DNA of 64,000 nucleotides, taken from Oceanospirillum sediminis (lineage in GTDB: Bacteria > Pseudomonadota > Gammaproteobacteria > Pseudomonadales > Halomonadaceae). Made by a program: the position numbers and the translations under genes. The notes beneath the pieces are model-generated. The model worked only from the letters and a program-made list of their open reading frames with translations. It made no database searches and had not been told where the DNA came from. This document shows, one piece after another, positions 45,803 to 56,400 of this stretch. Location of the stretch: assembly GCF_014164585.1 (NCBI RefSeq), contig NZ_JACJFM010000024.1, forward strand, positions 1-64,000, read 5' to 3'. The stretch's first letter is position 1. Every line of letters starts with the position of its first letter.

Positions 45803-46176
45803 CGATTTGACTCCATCAGAGAGTTAACGGCTTCTGGCCTTTTAAGTCTGACGGCCATTATCTCAGCAATTAGTTAACTTATTAAGTTTTTCGGCCGATG
45901 CAGTATAGCTTGCCTGATGCGCACCCGAGTAAACATTTTTCTGTTAAATATTGTCGTATTCTCCGACCGACAATTGGAAAATACTGAAATGCTATTGGTC
46001 AGGTCTGTATTCTGAATATCCACGAATAAAGCTCAACATCGCCGGAATCACCGGAATGTGGTGAGATGTAAAAAATTGTCTTTTCAGGAATTAATTAACT
46101 TGTTAACTACTTTTCAATGAAGTAAGTTAAAACCACGATAACTCATGATCACTGACCTGGTTTTCGGGAGGTCCAT
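45803..46176. promoter_or_regulatory. Divergent intergenic region with paired TTAACTTRTTAA sites
   Basis: This 374-bp gap has no gene. Two matching sites, TAGTTAACTTATTAA (45871-45885) and TAATTAACTTGTTAA (46092-46106), each lie about 70 bp from the start codon of the nearer divergent gene. A further arm AAGTAAGTTAA at 46120-46130 mirrors TTAACTACTT at 46103-46112. Confidence 0.5.
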
Positions 46177-46890
46177 ATGCTTGCATCTCAACCTGCAACA
46201 ACACCTAATCCTCTTCAGTTTCAGCATGAATGCCTGAATCTGTTAGGCAGTATGATGGATATATCCAGTGCTGTAGCATATATCGTTGATGAACAAGCTA
46301 AACCGATCTGTTATGAGACCTATCAGATGCAACCTGCTATGCACCGGGATTACCTTGAATCCTATCAGCAGATGGACCCGCTTTATCCGGGGCGTTTTCG
46401 TTCAGATGGTGATGCTAACGTAGTCCGTATGAATGATCTGGTGCCTTTCCATCAACGTTGTGACAATCTTTATTACAAAGATTTCATTGAACCATGGAAG
46501 GTAAATGACATTATTGAGCTGTTTTTTCGGGTGGATGGACAACTCAGAGCTGGTGCAGCATTGATTCTGAAACACTCTGAGCCTCAGTACCGTGCCGAAG
46601 AGATGAAAAAGCTGGAAAGCCTGCACCGCTTTATTGAATTTTCTCTGGAGCAGAGTATGCACTCCCCTCGCCAGCTACAATTCGATCAGTTCTGCCAGCA
46701 CTACCAGCTGACCGCAAAAGAAAGAATGGTGACAGAACTGGTCATCCAGGGACTGCCGAACAAAAAGATCGCCCAGCTTCTCTGCTGTGGTCTGGCAACC
46801 ATTAAAACTCACTTGCAGCATATCTTTGCCAAACTGTCAGTGAACAGCAAAGCAGAAGTCGTTTCTATGTTGTATATGCAGCGTCAGTAA
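46177..46890 (+). CDS. LuxR-type transcriptional regulator
   Basis: This 237-residue protein has a C-terminal LuxR helix-turn-helix (about 170-235: LTAKERMVTELVIQGLPNKK, IKTHLQHIFAKL). The N-terminal domain (about 1-165) has no phosphorylation site or clear autoinducer-binding signature. It may be a PAS/GAF-like sensor. It is divergent from the thioesterase, with shared-looking sites between them. Confidence 0.85.
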   Translation: MLASQPATTPNPLQFQHECLNLLGSMMDISSAVAYIVDEQAKPICYETYQMQPAMHRDYLESYQQMDPLYPGRFRSDGDANVVRMNDLVPFHQRCDNLYYKDFIEPWKVNDIIELFFRVDGQLRAGAALILKHSEPQYRAEEMKKLESLHRFIEFSLEQSMHSPRQLQFDQFCQHYQLTAKERMVTELVIQGLPNKKIAQLLCCGLATIKTHLQHIFAKLSVNSKAEVVSMLYMQRQ

Positions 46891-46954
46891 CGATTCATTA
46901 AAAGCAGCGCAGTCATCCGTTGAGTATCCATTACAGATGACTGCGTCATATGAA

Positions 46955-49399
46955 TTATTCGTTCATGCTGGTAATACCGCTGACCCGATAAACACTGAGC
47001 TTCATCGCTTCTTCCAACACCTCTTCCCGACTGCATATCAGTGAAAATTGCTCTCTGGAACGGGTGATACCGGTATACAACAACTCTCTGGTCAGCACCG
47101 GGTTACTGCGTTCCGGCAGAATCAGTGCGGTATGACGAAATTCAGAACCCTGCGATTTATGTACCGTCATGGCAAAAACGGTTTCCACATCCTGCAGTCG
47201 ACCAGGCATTACCCAGCGAACGGTCGCACTGCCATCATCCGCAGGAAAGGCAACCCGCAGAACTTTCCCAGCTCTTCCTTCTATGCCTGCTCTTCCCTCT
47301 TTCCCGGCATCGGGTTGTTCAACCATCAGCGCAATACCGACATCTCCGTTCATCAGTTTGAGGCTGTAATTATTGCGTGTGACCAGTACCGGTCGGCCTT
47401 CATACCAGATAGCATCAGTGCGTGCCAGCTTACCTTGCTGTACCAGAGCTTGCCGGATATTGTCATTCAGCCCCTCGATACCCCAGTCTCCCTGACGCAG
47501 GGCCGTCAGAATCTGAAAATCACTGTAAGCCTGTAATATCCGCCAGGCCCATTGATCCTGCTGTTCAGGGTCAGAGGTTTCAGGACGATCTTTATGCAAC
47601 AGATCCAGGTAGTGTTGATAGCCTTTGAATATTTTCTGCAAAGCACTGGCCTGACTGTGTTCCGCTTTGATCAGTTGCAGAGCGGGGCGGTCTTTACTTT
47701 CTTCCTGCATAAACAGCTGTTTCAGATCATTCAAAGGCTGAGTCGAGAGCTGCTTCTGGCCTGAGGGGGCTTGTATCTGTTGTTCATTGACCAGCATAGC
47801 CAGAGCGCCAATACCACCATCGGAACGGAAACGGTGACTATGCCGGAGCATGGTAATCGCCTGACTCAGATCGTCACCATCAGCATTCTGGAATGCTTGT
47901 GGAATGTCATAGCCGGTGACCGATTTAATCCAGTTGGCAGTGTCCGGGTGATAATTCACCTGATCCGCTTTCAGGCAAAGATCTCCCAGTACCGCACCGG
48001 CTTCTACCGACGCCAGCTGATCCTTATCACCCAGCAGAATCAAGCGAGCATCCGGGCGCAGAGCATCCATCAACTGAGCCATCATCTCGATATCCACCAT
48101 AGACGCTTCATCGACCACCACCAGATCTGCTGGTAGCAGGTTCGAACCGTTATGCCGGAAGTAACGGGAATCAGGTCGAGCGCCCAGCAAACGATGCAGG
48201 GTTGTGACATCGGATGGAATAGCATGGCGCAACTGATGCTCTCTTTGTTCCGCTGATAAGCTTTGCAGCTCTTTCGGCAGATCATTCCCTTCCAGCAAGC
48301 CCTGCAGTGAAAACTCCGGAGTATTATGTGCCAGTTTTCCCCGAATAGACTCATTCAGTCGTGCAGCGGCTTTACCGGTTGGCGCCGCCAGCCGGATACG
48401 CAGCGGCATCAGCCCCTGCTTTAATTGCAGGGTCTGCAGCAACGCCAGAAGTTTCACAACGGTAGTAGTTTTGCCGGTGCCAGGGCCTCCGGTAATAACG
48501 CTGAAACCGGATCGAGCCGACAGTGCACAAGCGACTTTTTGCCAGTCCGGCTGATCACCGGTATGTGCCGATGACGGGAACAGAGCATCCAGGATCTCAG
48601 CCATCATACCAGCAGATATCGCCTGATCCTGCTGTTGCTTCTCCGGTTGTTGCTTCTCGGATTGTTCCGTCTCACGTTGCTGCTGCTGAGCATTTTGCAG
48701 GCGACGGCGTACTCCCTGCATAATGCGTTGCTCATAATCCCGGTAGCGACGCAGATACAGTAATGGTCGATCAGGGTGCCCACTCAGAATCAGAGGCCGA
48801 TCTCCTTCTGCCGCCGAATCATATGAATCTGCCTGATCAGATAAACTATTCAGCACGGCGGAATGGGTTGCTAATTGCTGTATCCAGTCCGATAACTGAT
48901 CAGGCAGATAGTGCCGTACCTGCTGGCGTATCACCGCAGCCTGAGGTGCTTGCTGATCCATACCACTCAGTAACTCACCGGGATGCTGCAACGCTCGTTG
49001 CAGATCCAGACAGATATGTCCGTGACCATTACGCTCACAGGTCAGCGCAGCAGTGATCAGAATCAGTGGGTCAGAATCCGGGCACTGGCTGGCAATAAAA
49101 TCAGCAAAGGCTTTATCCAATGATCGGATGGCGCCGGTTTCTGTCCATAGTGCCAGTACATCTGACACTGACATCTGATCAGGAAAACTATTAGCCGGGT
49201 CAGCCAGGCTGTTCGCCGGATCAGAGGGGGCACTTGTGGGGTTATCAAGGCTATTAGCCAGATCAGAAGCGCTGCTTATCGGTGAAGTAACGGTATCCGT
49301 CTGTTCTGCCGGGCTGTTGACCGGATCTGAAGAAGAATCAGCAAACAGATCATCCTGCATAAAAAGATCGGGCTGGTCAGAGTGTCGTTTACCGGACAT
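46955..49399 (-). CDS. recD: RecD, exonuclease V alpha subunit (5'-3' helicase)
   Basis: This 814-residue protein is the fast 5'-3' helicase of RecBCD. Walker A is VITGGPGTGKTTTVVKL (near residue 307), with DLVVVDEASMVDIEMM, LILLGDKDQLASVEAG and the C-terminal TVHKSQGSEF and YTGITRSREQ motifs. The E. coli protein is 608 residues; here about 75 extra N-terminal residues form a Ser/Asp/Pro/Asn-rich repeat, and a Gln/Glu-rich insert lies before Walker A. The start overlaps the recB end by 11 bp. Confidence 0.95.
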   Translation of the reverse strand: MSGKRHSDQPDLFMQDDLFADSSSDPVNSPAEQTDTVTSPISSASDLANSLDNPTSAPSDPANSLADPANSFPDQMSVSDVLALWTETGAIRSLDKAFADFIASQCPDSDPLILITAALTCERNGHGHICLDLQRALQHPGELLSGMDQQAPQAAVIRQQVRHYLPDQLSDWIQQLATHSAVLNSLSDQADSYDSAAEGDRPLILSGHPDRPLLYLRRYRDYEQRIMQGVRRRLQNAQQQQRETEQSEKQQPEKQQQDQAISAGMMAEILDALFPSSAHTGDQPDWQKVACALSARSGFSVITGGPGTGKTTTVVKLLALLQTLQLKQGLMPLRIRLAAPTGKAAARLNESIRGKLAHNTPEFSLQGLLEGNDLPKELQSLSAEQREHQLRHAIPSDVTTLHRLLGARPDSRYFRHNGSNLLPADLVVVDEASMVDIEMMAQLMDALRPDARLILLGDKDQLASVEAGAVLGDLCLKADQVNYHPDTANWIKSVTGYDIPQAFQNADGDDLSQAITMLRHSHRFRSDGGIGALAMLVNEQQIQAPSGQKQLSTQPLNDLKQLFMQEESKDRPALQLIKAEHSQASALQKIFKGYQHYLDLLHKDRPETSDPEQQDQWAWRILQAYSDFQILTALRQGDWGIEGLNDNIRQALVQQGKLARTDAIWYEGRPVLVTRNNYSLKLMNGDVGIALMVEQPDAGKEGRAGIEGRAGKVLRVAFPADDGSATVRWVMPGRLQDVETVFAMTVHKSQGSEFRHTALILPERSNPVLTRELLYTGITRSREQFSLICSREEVLEEAMKLSVYRVSGITSMNE
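49174..49333 (-). repeat. Degenerate repeat coding the RecD N-terminal extension
   Basis: This stretch encodes SDPVNSPAEQ, SDLANSLDNP, SDPANSL and ADPANSFPDQ-like units. It is low-complexity and probably disordered, and absent from the standard RecD N-terminus, whose homology starts at about residue 76. Confidence 0.75.
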
Positions 49400-52300
49400 G
49401 GTTTTCGCTCTCCTGACTGGTACGGATATTCTGCTTTGATTTAAAGCTCATCGTGTCTTGCTCATATTCACCCACACCTTTACCCAGAAATAGCCGGTCC
49501 AGTTGTTCAATAAAATGCTTATCCGGACGATCCATAAACAACCCCTGACTCTGGCTCTGATTGCCTCGCAGGAATGCATAAACTACACCGCCAATATGGC
49601 GATCATAATCATAATCCGGCAACCGGGCTTTAAGCTGACGATGTAATGCCAGCAGGTAGATGCAATACTGCAGATCATAACGCTTTTCCAGAATCGCGTT
49701 GGTCATCGCTTCATGATGGTAGGCTTCGTCATACTCGCCCAGTTTATTTGATTTCCAGTCCACCACGTAATAACGCCCCTGATATTCCATCACCAGGTCA
49801 ATAAAGCCTTTCATCAGACCATTCAATTGTGTTTTCTGAGCCATAGGGCGGGGAGCCTGGTTCAGAGTGCTGGCGATCACCAGCTTATCCAGTTGCAGAC
49901 TGTTCACATGGTGGCTCTGAAACAGAAACTCCATTTCGACACAGATCTGTGAGGGTTGCAGATCTCTAAGGGCAAAGGTCGGTATATTACCGTCGCTATC
50001 CGGTAGTTTATCCAGTATCCAGGGCGTGCTGAGATAGTCCTTCAGCCAGTTATCCAGCGGGTAAACCCATTCTGTCAGCTGACGCATATGACAACGTTTA
50101 TGCAACGTTTCCAGCCGTAAGGCCTGATCCGCAGCACTGGCGTTGAAGCCATACAGCAGGTTACCAGGGGCTGTCTCTGATACACTTTTTTGCTCGGCGG
50201 CCCATTCCAGAATGCCATGCAGGAAGGTTCCGGATCGGCTGCCCGCTGGAAACTGATGCAGACTGCGGGTTTGATTGGTCAAAGGTGGCATCAGAAATTC
50301 AACCGGCACATTAACCACCGCTTCACCGGCTTCTTCTCTGGCGGTGGATTCAGCGGCGGTTTCTTCTTCTGTTATCTGATTCGGCTCTGAGGATTGAGCT
50401 GAAAGTGCTTCAGAACGGGCACCGTAACTGATGGCAGAGTAACTGGCTACCCACCAGCCTGGCGCAGGTTTGACGGTACAGGTACGAGCCTGATCCAGTT
50501 CTGCCTGAACCGGCGGACGGTATTGCCATTGTTCTTCCGTTGGCTGCATCAGACTGAACCGCTTTAGCCAGTCGGACTGGCTCAGGATCTGTGCAGTCAG
50601 TGAGTCCTGGTTTAATCCCAGTAGATAACCCAGGGCAGAGTGCTCCAGCTGTTTTAATGGAGCCATGCCAAGCCAGTTACCATAACGAGCACGGGTCAGG
50701 GCAACATAGAGTTTCCGAATATCTTCTCCCAGACGTTCGTCATCAGCCTGCTGCAGAACGTCAGGTGTCAGAGCCAGATGAGCTTCAGGGTCACCCTTGG
50801 CATTATGAGTCAGTACCGGGCGATAACGCCCCTCTTCCCGACGGAAGTTACAGATAAATGGCAGGAAAACCAGTGGGTATTCCAGACCTTTTGATTTGTG
50901 AATGGTGACAATTTTGACCAGCTCCCGGTCACTTTCCAACCGCTGTTGCTGCACATCACTGTTTTCATCCGGTTCCAGACGAGCTTCTTCCAGAAAACGA
51001 ATCAGAGCCAGTTCACCCTCCACCTGTTCGCTGGCATGCTGTAGCAATTCGCCCAGATGCAATAAATCGGTCAGTTGCCGCTCTCCACCACGCAGACTGA
51101 GTAAGCGGCGGGCAATATCAAACTGCTCAATCAGCTGGTAAATAAGAGCCAGGATGCCCCGGAAACGCCAGACTCGCTGTAAACGGGTGAAGTGCTCAAT
51201 CTGAGTTTCCCAGTAAAACTCATTCCGATTCAGCTGTTCCAGCTGCTGCACACTGAAACCCGCCAGAGGACAACCCAGCGCCTGGCGTAACCAGCGCTCA
51301 TTTAATGGGTGAGCGACCGCACGCATCATCACCAGCAGGCTGGCGGCGGTATCACTGGCATAGACGCTGCTACGATCGGACAGGTATACACTGGCGACAC
51401 CCTGTTTATACAAAGCTTCTTCTATCTCGCGGGCCTCGGTGCCATTATTCACCAGCACAGCGATATCCCGAGGCTGCACCGGTTGTCTCTGTTCAGGATT
51501 TTCTTCATCTGGCAAAGTGGCTTTACCCTGCTGCCCCAGCACCAACAGCCGGGCGATCTCATTGGCCGCAATCTGAGCCGATTCTGTCCGGTAAGCTGTA
51601 ACACCCTGGGTTTCAGTCAGCCAGCTTTGCTGAGCGGCCACAGGCTGATGATCAATGATCAGACCCGTGAGTGAGGATTTACCAGCTTTTACCGGTTTGA
51701 AGGGAATCGCCTTATCTGAGTCATCCAGTGAGCGCATGCGAAATGCGCCCTGCGCCTCATGATCTCTTTCGCAGTGGTGAAATATCTCATTGACCTGATC
51801 TATCAGCTCCGGGCAGGAACGATAGTTAGTATCCAGGGTATAGCTTTGTTGAGCCGCATCACCTGCTTTCAGGTAGGTGTAGATATCGGCTCCCCGGAAG
51901 GCATAAATTGCCTGCTTGGGGTCACCAATCATAAAGAAACCGGTATTTTCGATCGGTTCTTTTACCCGATAGACACGGTCAAAAATCCGGTATTGAATCG
52001 GGTCAGTATCCTGAAACTCATCCACCAGGGCGACCGGGAATTTTCTGCGAATCGCTTCTGCCAGTGCCTCACCCCGTTCAGGGTGCTGCAGGGCATGATC
52101 CAGTCGGGTGAGCAGGTCATTATGATATAGCTGTTGCTGACGCTGTTTTTCATGCTCTATACGCTGTCTGATCCAGCGGGCGGAATGTTCTAATAGCATC
52201 GTTTCAGCCCCTGGCAATTGGGCCAGGGCATCTTCCAGCTGACGCAATGCCAGGCAGGCCGGGTGCTGACTATCACTGTCACCTTCATCTTTCCAGGCAG

Positions 52301-53420
52301 ACAGATCCAGCCCGGCCATACGCCTGAAGGTATTCTGGCCTGTATTGATACCGGTTTGTTCCGCATCCGTTTCCAGCCAGCGGGTTAGTTTTGTCAGCAG
52401 ATCACCCCGGTGTTTTTTATTCAGTTTTGGGGTGTTCAGGCGCTTCTCGCTCTGAGCATTATCAAACAGTTCTGTTAGCTGATTGATATAATTTTCGTCA
52501 CGCCACCGTTGTTTTAATGGCTGGATAACGGCCGCTTTTTCCTGTTGCAGTGCTGTGAGTAGCTGTTCAACACTGCACAGTCTGAATACTCCGGCTTCAG
52601 ACTCAGTGGGCTGGCAATCTTCAGGCAGAGACGATATTGCCAGCTGGTCCAGTGCCGGTAGCAGATTACGAATTTTACCGGTCAGGCTGGCAGGAGAGGT
52701 AAACACGCTTAACAGGGTTTTCAGTGAGGCTTCGTCCAGGGACAGACAATAGCTCCGCCAGTAATCCTCGGCTGCCTGTTGCAGATAATCGGCTTCCGAC
52801 TGAATCAGTTCCTGTTCGAAACCGTTACCGCTATCAAAGGCATGCTCCGTCAGTACCCGATAGCACCAGCTGTGAATGGTTGAGATAGATGCTTCATCCA
52901 TCCATTCTGCAGCCAGCAAGAGTCGTCTGGCTTCAGCATCCGGGGAGCGGCCCTGAGCGATTAATGATGCCTTCAGCTCGAGCAGTATCGGATCTCCCGC
53001 ACTGGCAGAAGGGTGCTCATCAGAAGCTGCTGGATTTGTGGCAGATGATAGTTCTGTCAAAGATAGCTGGTCTGTCGCAGATACAGTGCCTTTATCTGCA
53101 TCTGCGTCAGGCAACTGCAGCAGCTCTGCCATTTCAACCAGACGCAGGCGGATACGCTCTCTCAGTTCCTGCGTTGCGGCGTTGGTAAAGGTCACTACCA
53201 GAATTTCAGGGGGCAGCAGAGGGCGAATAAAAGCCTGAGTTCCCTTCTTCTGGTCTTCTGTCTCTGATTCGGTCTGCTGGGATGGACTATCCATACCATG
53301 TTGCAGAACAAGGCGCAGATATAGCAGTGCCAGAGTAAAGGTTTTACCTGTACCGGCACTGGCCTCAATTAACGCAGAACCTTTCAGAGGGAAAGTCAAA
53401 GGATTCAGAATCTGGTTCAT
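49389..53420 (-). CDS. recB: RecB, exonuclease V beta subunit (3'-5' helicase and nuclease)
   Basis: This 1343-residue subunit has UvrD-type helicase motifs (LIEASAGTGKTFTLALLYL near residue 20; LVDEFQDTDPIQYRIFD; VTIHKSKGLEYPLVFLP) and the C-terminal nuclease (GFIDLVMEYQGRYYVVDWKS, Lys near 1221). It unwinds and degrades double-strand ends and loads RecA at Chi. The ATG at 53420 follows GGAG by 6 bp and overlaps the region of the recC stop. It is longer than the 1180-residue E. coli protein. Confidence 0.95.
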   Translation of the reverse strand: MNQILNPLTFPLKGSALIEASAGTGKTFTLALLYLRLVLQHGMDSPSQQTESETEDQKKGTQAFIRPLLPPEILVVTFTNAATQELRERIRLRLVEMAELLQLPDADADKGTVSATDQLSLTELSSATNPAASDEHPSASAGDPILLELKASLIAQGRSPDAEARRLLLAAEWMDEASISTIHSWCYRVLTEHAFDSGNGFEQELIQSEADYLQQAAEDYWRSYCLSLDEASLKTLLSVFTSPASLTGKIRNLLPALDQLAISSLPEDCQPTESEAGVFRLCSVEQLLTALQQEKAAVIQPLKQRWRDENYINQLTELFDNAQSEKRLNTPKLNKKHRGDLLTKLTRWLETDAEQTGINTGQNTFRRMAGLDLSAWKDEGDSDSQHPACLALRQLEDALAQLPGAETMLLEHSARWIRQRIEHEKQRQQQLYHNDLLTRLDHALQHPERGEALAEAIRRKFPVALVDEFQDTDPIQYRIFDRVYRVKEPIENTGFFMIGDPKQAIYAFRGADIYTYLKAGDAAQQSYTLDTNYRSCPELIDQVNEIFHHCERDHEAQGAFRMRSLDDSDKAIPFKPVKAGKSSLTGLIIDHQPVAAQQSWLTETQGVTAYRTESAQIAANEIARLLVLGQQGKATLPDEENPEQRQPVQPRDIAVLVNNGTEAREIEEALYKQGVASVYLSDRSSVYASDTAASLLVMMRAVAHPLNERWLRQALGCPLAGFSVQQLEQLNRNEFYWETQIEHFTRLQRVWRFRGILALIYQLIEQFDIARRLLSLRGGERQLTDLLHLGELLQHASEQVEGELALIRFLEEARLEPDENSDVQQQRLESDRELVKIVTIHKSKGLEYPLVFLPFICNFRREEGRYRPVLTHNAKGDPEAHLALTPDVLQQADDERLGEDIRKLYVALTRARYGNWLGMAPLKQLEHSALGYLLGLNQDSLTAQILSQSDWLKRFSLMQPTEEQWQYRPPVQAELDQARTCTVKPAPGWWVASYSAISYGARSEALSAQSSEPNQITEEETAAESTAREEAGEAVVNVPVEFLMPPLTNQTRSLHQFPAGSRSGTFLHGILEWAAEQKSVSETAPGNLLYGFNASAADQALRLETLHKRCHMRQLTEWVYPLDNWLKDYLSTPWILDKLPDSDGNIPTFALRDLQPSQICVEMEFLFQSHHVNSLQLDKLVIASTLNQAPRPMAQKTQLNGLMKGFIDLVMEYQGRYYVVDWKSNKLGEYDEAYHHEAMTNAILEKRYDLQYCIYLLALHRQLKARLPDYDYDRHIGGVVYAFLRGNQSQSQGLFMDRPDKHFIEQLDRLFLGKGVGEYEQDTMSFKSKQNIRTSQESENHVR

Positions 53421-53421
53421 A

Positions 53422-56400
53422 TCAGGCTCCTTGCTCAAACAACGGGCCATAGGCCAGACGGCAGCAGTCAGTAAAATTCAGAATGCAGTCCTGAGAGGTG
53501 AATTGCGTCGCCAGCATAACCTCCGGGGTTGGATATTCCCGCGTCATATAGCTGCTGTATGCCAGATCTTTATCAAAGGCTTCACGGATGACCGATAATT
53601 CTGCAATCTCCAGCATTGACATATCTTCAGTGGGTACAGCACTGGCATGTTTCAGCCAGCTAAAGCCGGTATTCAGGGCAAATGGCAACGGATGCTGCAT
53701 ACCCTGCCACCAAAGGTCTGCCTGCTGAGTCAGCAGTGTTCGGGCTTTTTGCTGCTCAATCGGTGCAAATGTTGCTTTACCCGCCGGACTGACGACCTGG
53801 GTTTCTACCTCTCCCAGCTGAGCACAGGCGATCAGATGTTTTAGCCAGGGCTGAATATAGTTACTCCAGCGAGGGATCTTTTTATTCCGCAGTGAGCTGG
53901 TGCTCAGGCAGATCTGCGCCAGATGCCCATCGGCATTCTGATAGATCTCCGTCAGCTGATGCTCCAGCATCCAGTAAGGGCGTTGTTCTGTGCTGCGTTC
54001 AGATTGCATACTGAATGCGGGCAGATTATCCAGATGCAGAGAGAAGTGATGTCGCAGATTATTCCATTCCTGGTACAGAGTCGGCATCTGCTCAAAATGC
54101 TCAGCCGCATGATACCGGCCCAGATTGCCCTGAATCAGTACGCCTTCACGTTGTTTCTTCTCAACAAATGCGGCCATTTCGGCTTCAAAAGCGGCTTCAT
54201 CCAGCCCTGGTCGGAAAACAGTCGCAATCAGCTGGTCTTTTAGTTGCCAGTTGCTCAGGCCATCAAATTCATAGGTTTCAGTGTCTGGGGCCGGAGTCAG
54301 TTGTTCTGGCGGAAATACCTGCAAACGTTGAGCAAAGAAGGCATCAACCGGATGCTTCAGAAAGTCAGTCAGTTGTTTAAGTGACAGCGCATTATCCGGA
54401 TACCACTCTGGCAATGCCTGAGCAGATTCAGGTGTGACGGCTGATTGTGTCTGCACAGAACAGGTTTTATGGGCAGAATCCGTTTCATGAATGGCACGCC
54501 ACTCCACACCATAGGTAAATAGTCGGGGGTCTCGTCCGGGCTTAAAGTAATCAGGACTGAAGGGTTGCATCGGGTATTCTGTCGTCAGCGCATCCAGCAA
54601 GGCCGTTCTTTCCTGCTGTGAAGGGTATAGCAGCTCGCTTTGCTGACCTTTCAGACGCCAGCCTGCTGACAGATGGTCTCTGAGCTGCCCGACCAGTACT
54701 GAAGGCGGCATTTCGTTGTTATCCCGGATGCTGCGTCCAACCCAGCTGATCACCAGCTTATCCCGTGCAGAAAGCAACGCTTCCAGCAACAGATAGCGAT
54801 CATCTTCTCGACGAGAACGGTCACCAGGACGGTATTGCTCTGCCATCAGATCAAAATCCGCAGCATGATGACTACGAGGGTAGTCGCCATCATTCATACC
54901 CAATAGCCAGATCTGGCGGAAAGGCACTGCACGCATCGGCATCAGGGTGGCAAAGTTGACCGAGCCTCCCAGAAACTTCTGTGTCAGGGTCGGCTGGTCA
55001 ATCTGCTCCAGCAGGGTCGGAGCAAAAATAGCTAACGGTAATGTGTCATCTTCCAGCCCGGCATCCTGCACATGTTGCACTAAGGCATCGGAAGCCTGTT
55101 CAATCTGCTCCAGTGCCCATTGATCGGTATTGCCCGTCGCAGTAAAAAAATCTTCCGTCAGCTGGTGCAAGCGCTCAGCCCACTGAGCGGCATTTCTGGA
55201 CTGTTTCTGCTCCTGCCACCAGGTTTCCAGCCGATCCATCAGGCTGACCAACGGGCCGACTAACGCGGCTTCAAGCCCCCCGGTTTCGCTATAGGGTTCA
55301 ATCTCTTGCCAGTGTCCGGCATACGGGCCGGAAGCAAAGCCCAGCAGCATACGTTTTAATCCGGCCTGCCAGGTATTCTGCGGTTGATCAGGCGGCAGCT
55401 GAAAGTCGGTCTTTTGCTGTGCATTCAGTCCCCAGCGAATCTGAGCCCCCTCAATCCAGAACTGCAGACGTTCCAGATCATCTTCTGTCAGCCCCATACG
55501 AGTCATGACAGCCGGGACTTCCAGTAACTCTCTCAGATCATTGACGGTAAAACGGGAGTGTTCGATCCGGGTCAGTTTCTCAAAGGCGATCAGCAGTGTA
55601 TTACGGGACCGCTGGCCCTGATCTGAAATATGATACGGCATAAAACGGGGATCATGGGGGTTGCCTGAATCACTGGAACTCAGGCCAGAGAAACGATACA
55701 TATAGCGCCCGAACACAGCCTCAATATGAGGGGCGTAGACATGGATATCCGGCACCATCACCAGGATATCTCTGGGTTGCAGGTTATTCCCTTGCTGGCG
55801 CGATTTTTCGAATTCTGCCAGTAACTGATCGTGCAGAATTTCAACTTCCCGCTGAGGGCTATGAGCGATAGCAAAACGGATGCTATCGTCGCTTTCCGGA
55901 TCAAATACAGCCTGCTTCTCTCTGCGATCTTGCAGAGTATTCAGTTGCAGAATATCATCCTGCAACTGAGCCAGCAGATGGGTTGCCTGATCATTTATCG
56001 GAGTGCGGAACAGATCGATCCGGCCATCAAAGTAATTTTCGTACGCTTCTTTTTCATCCTGCTCGTCTAATAAATGCAGATAATCACGCCCCTGTTTACC
56101 CCAGGATGCCAGTAGCGGATGGCCATACTGATGCAGGCTATCCTGATCATAATTGACGGCAGCAGATATTGTCTGATCACCTGAAAGGTTTTGTTTATTG
56201 CGCTTATGGCGTTTGTATTCGTGACGTAACAGATCCCGCCCTTCAATAATATCGCCCCAGTAATACTGACAGGGGTTACTGACAAACAGCATCACCTGGC
56301 ATAAATGGGAAATCGCTTTGAGCACTTCCAGAGTTTGCTGAGGCAGAGAGGTAATACCAAATATAATCACCCGACGGGGCAGACCATAGGGGCGTTGCTC

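Noticed and set aside
47048-48136. Long open frames opposite recD
   Set aside because: They lie wholly inside recD on the other strand and show no family motif; low stop frequency follows from recD codon use.
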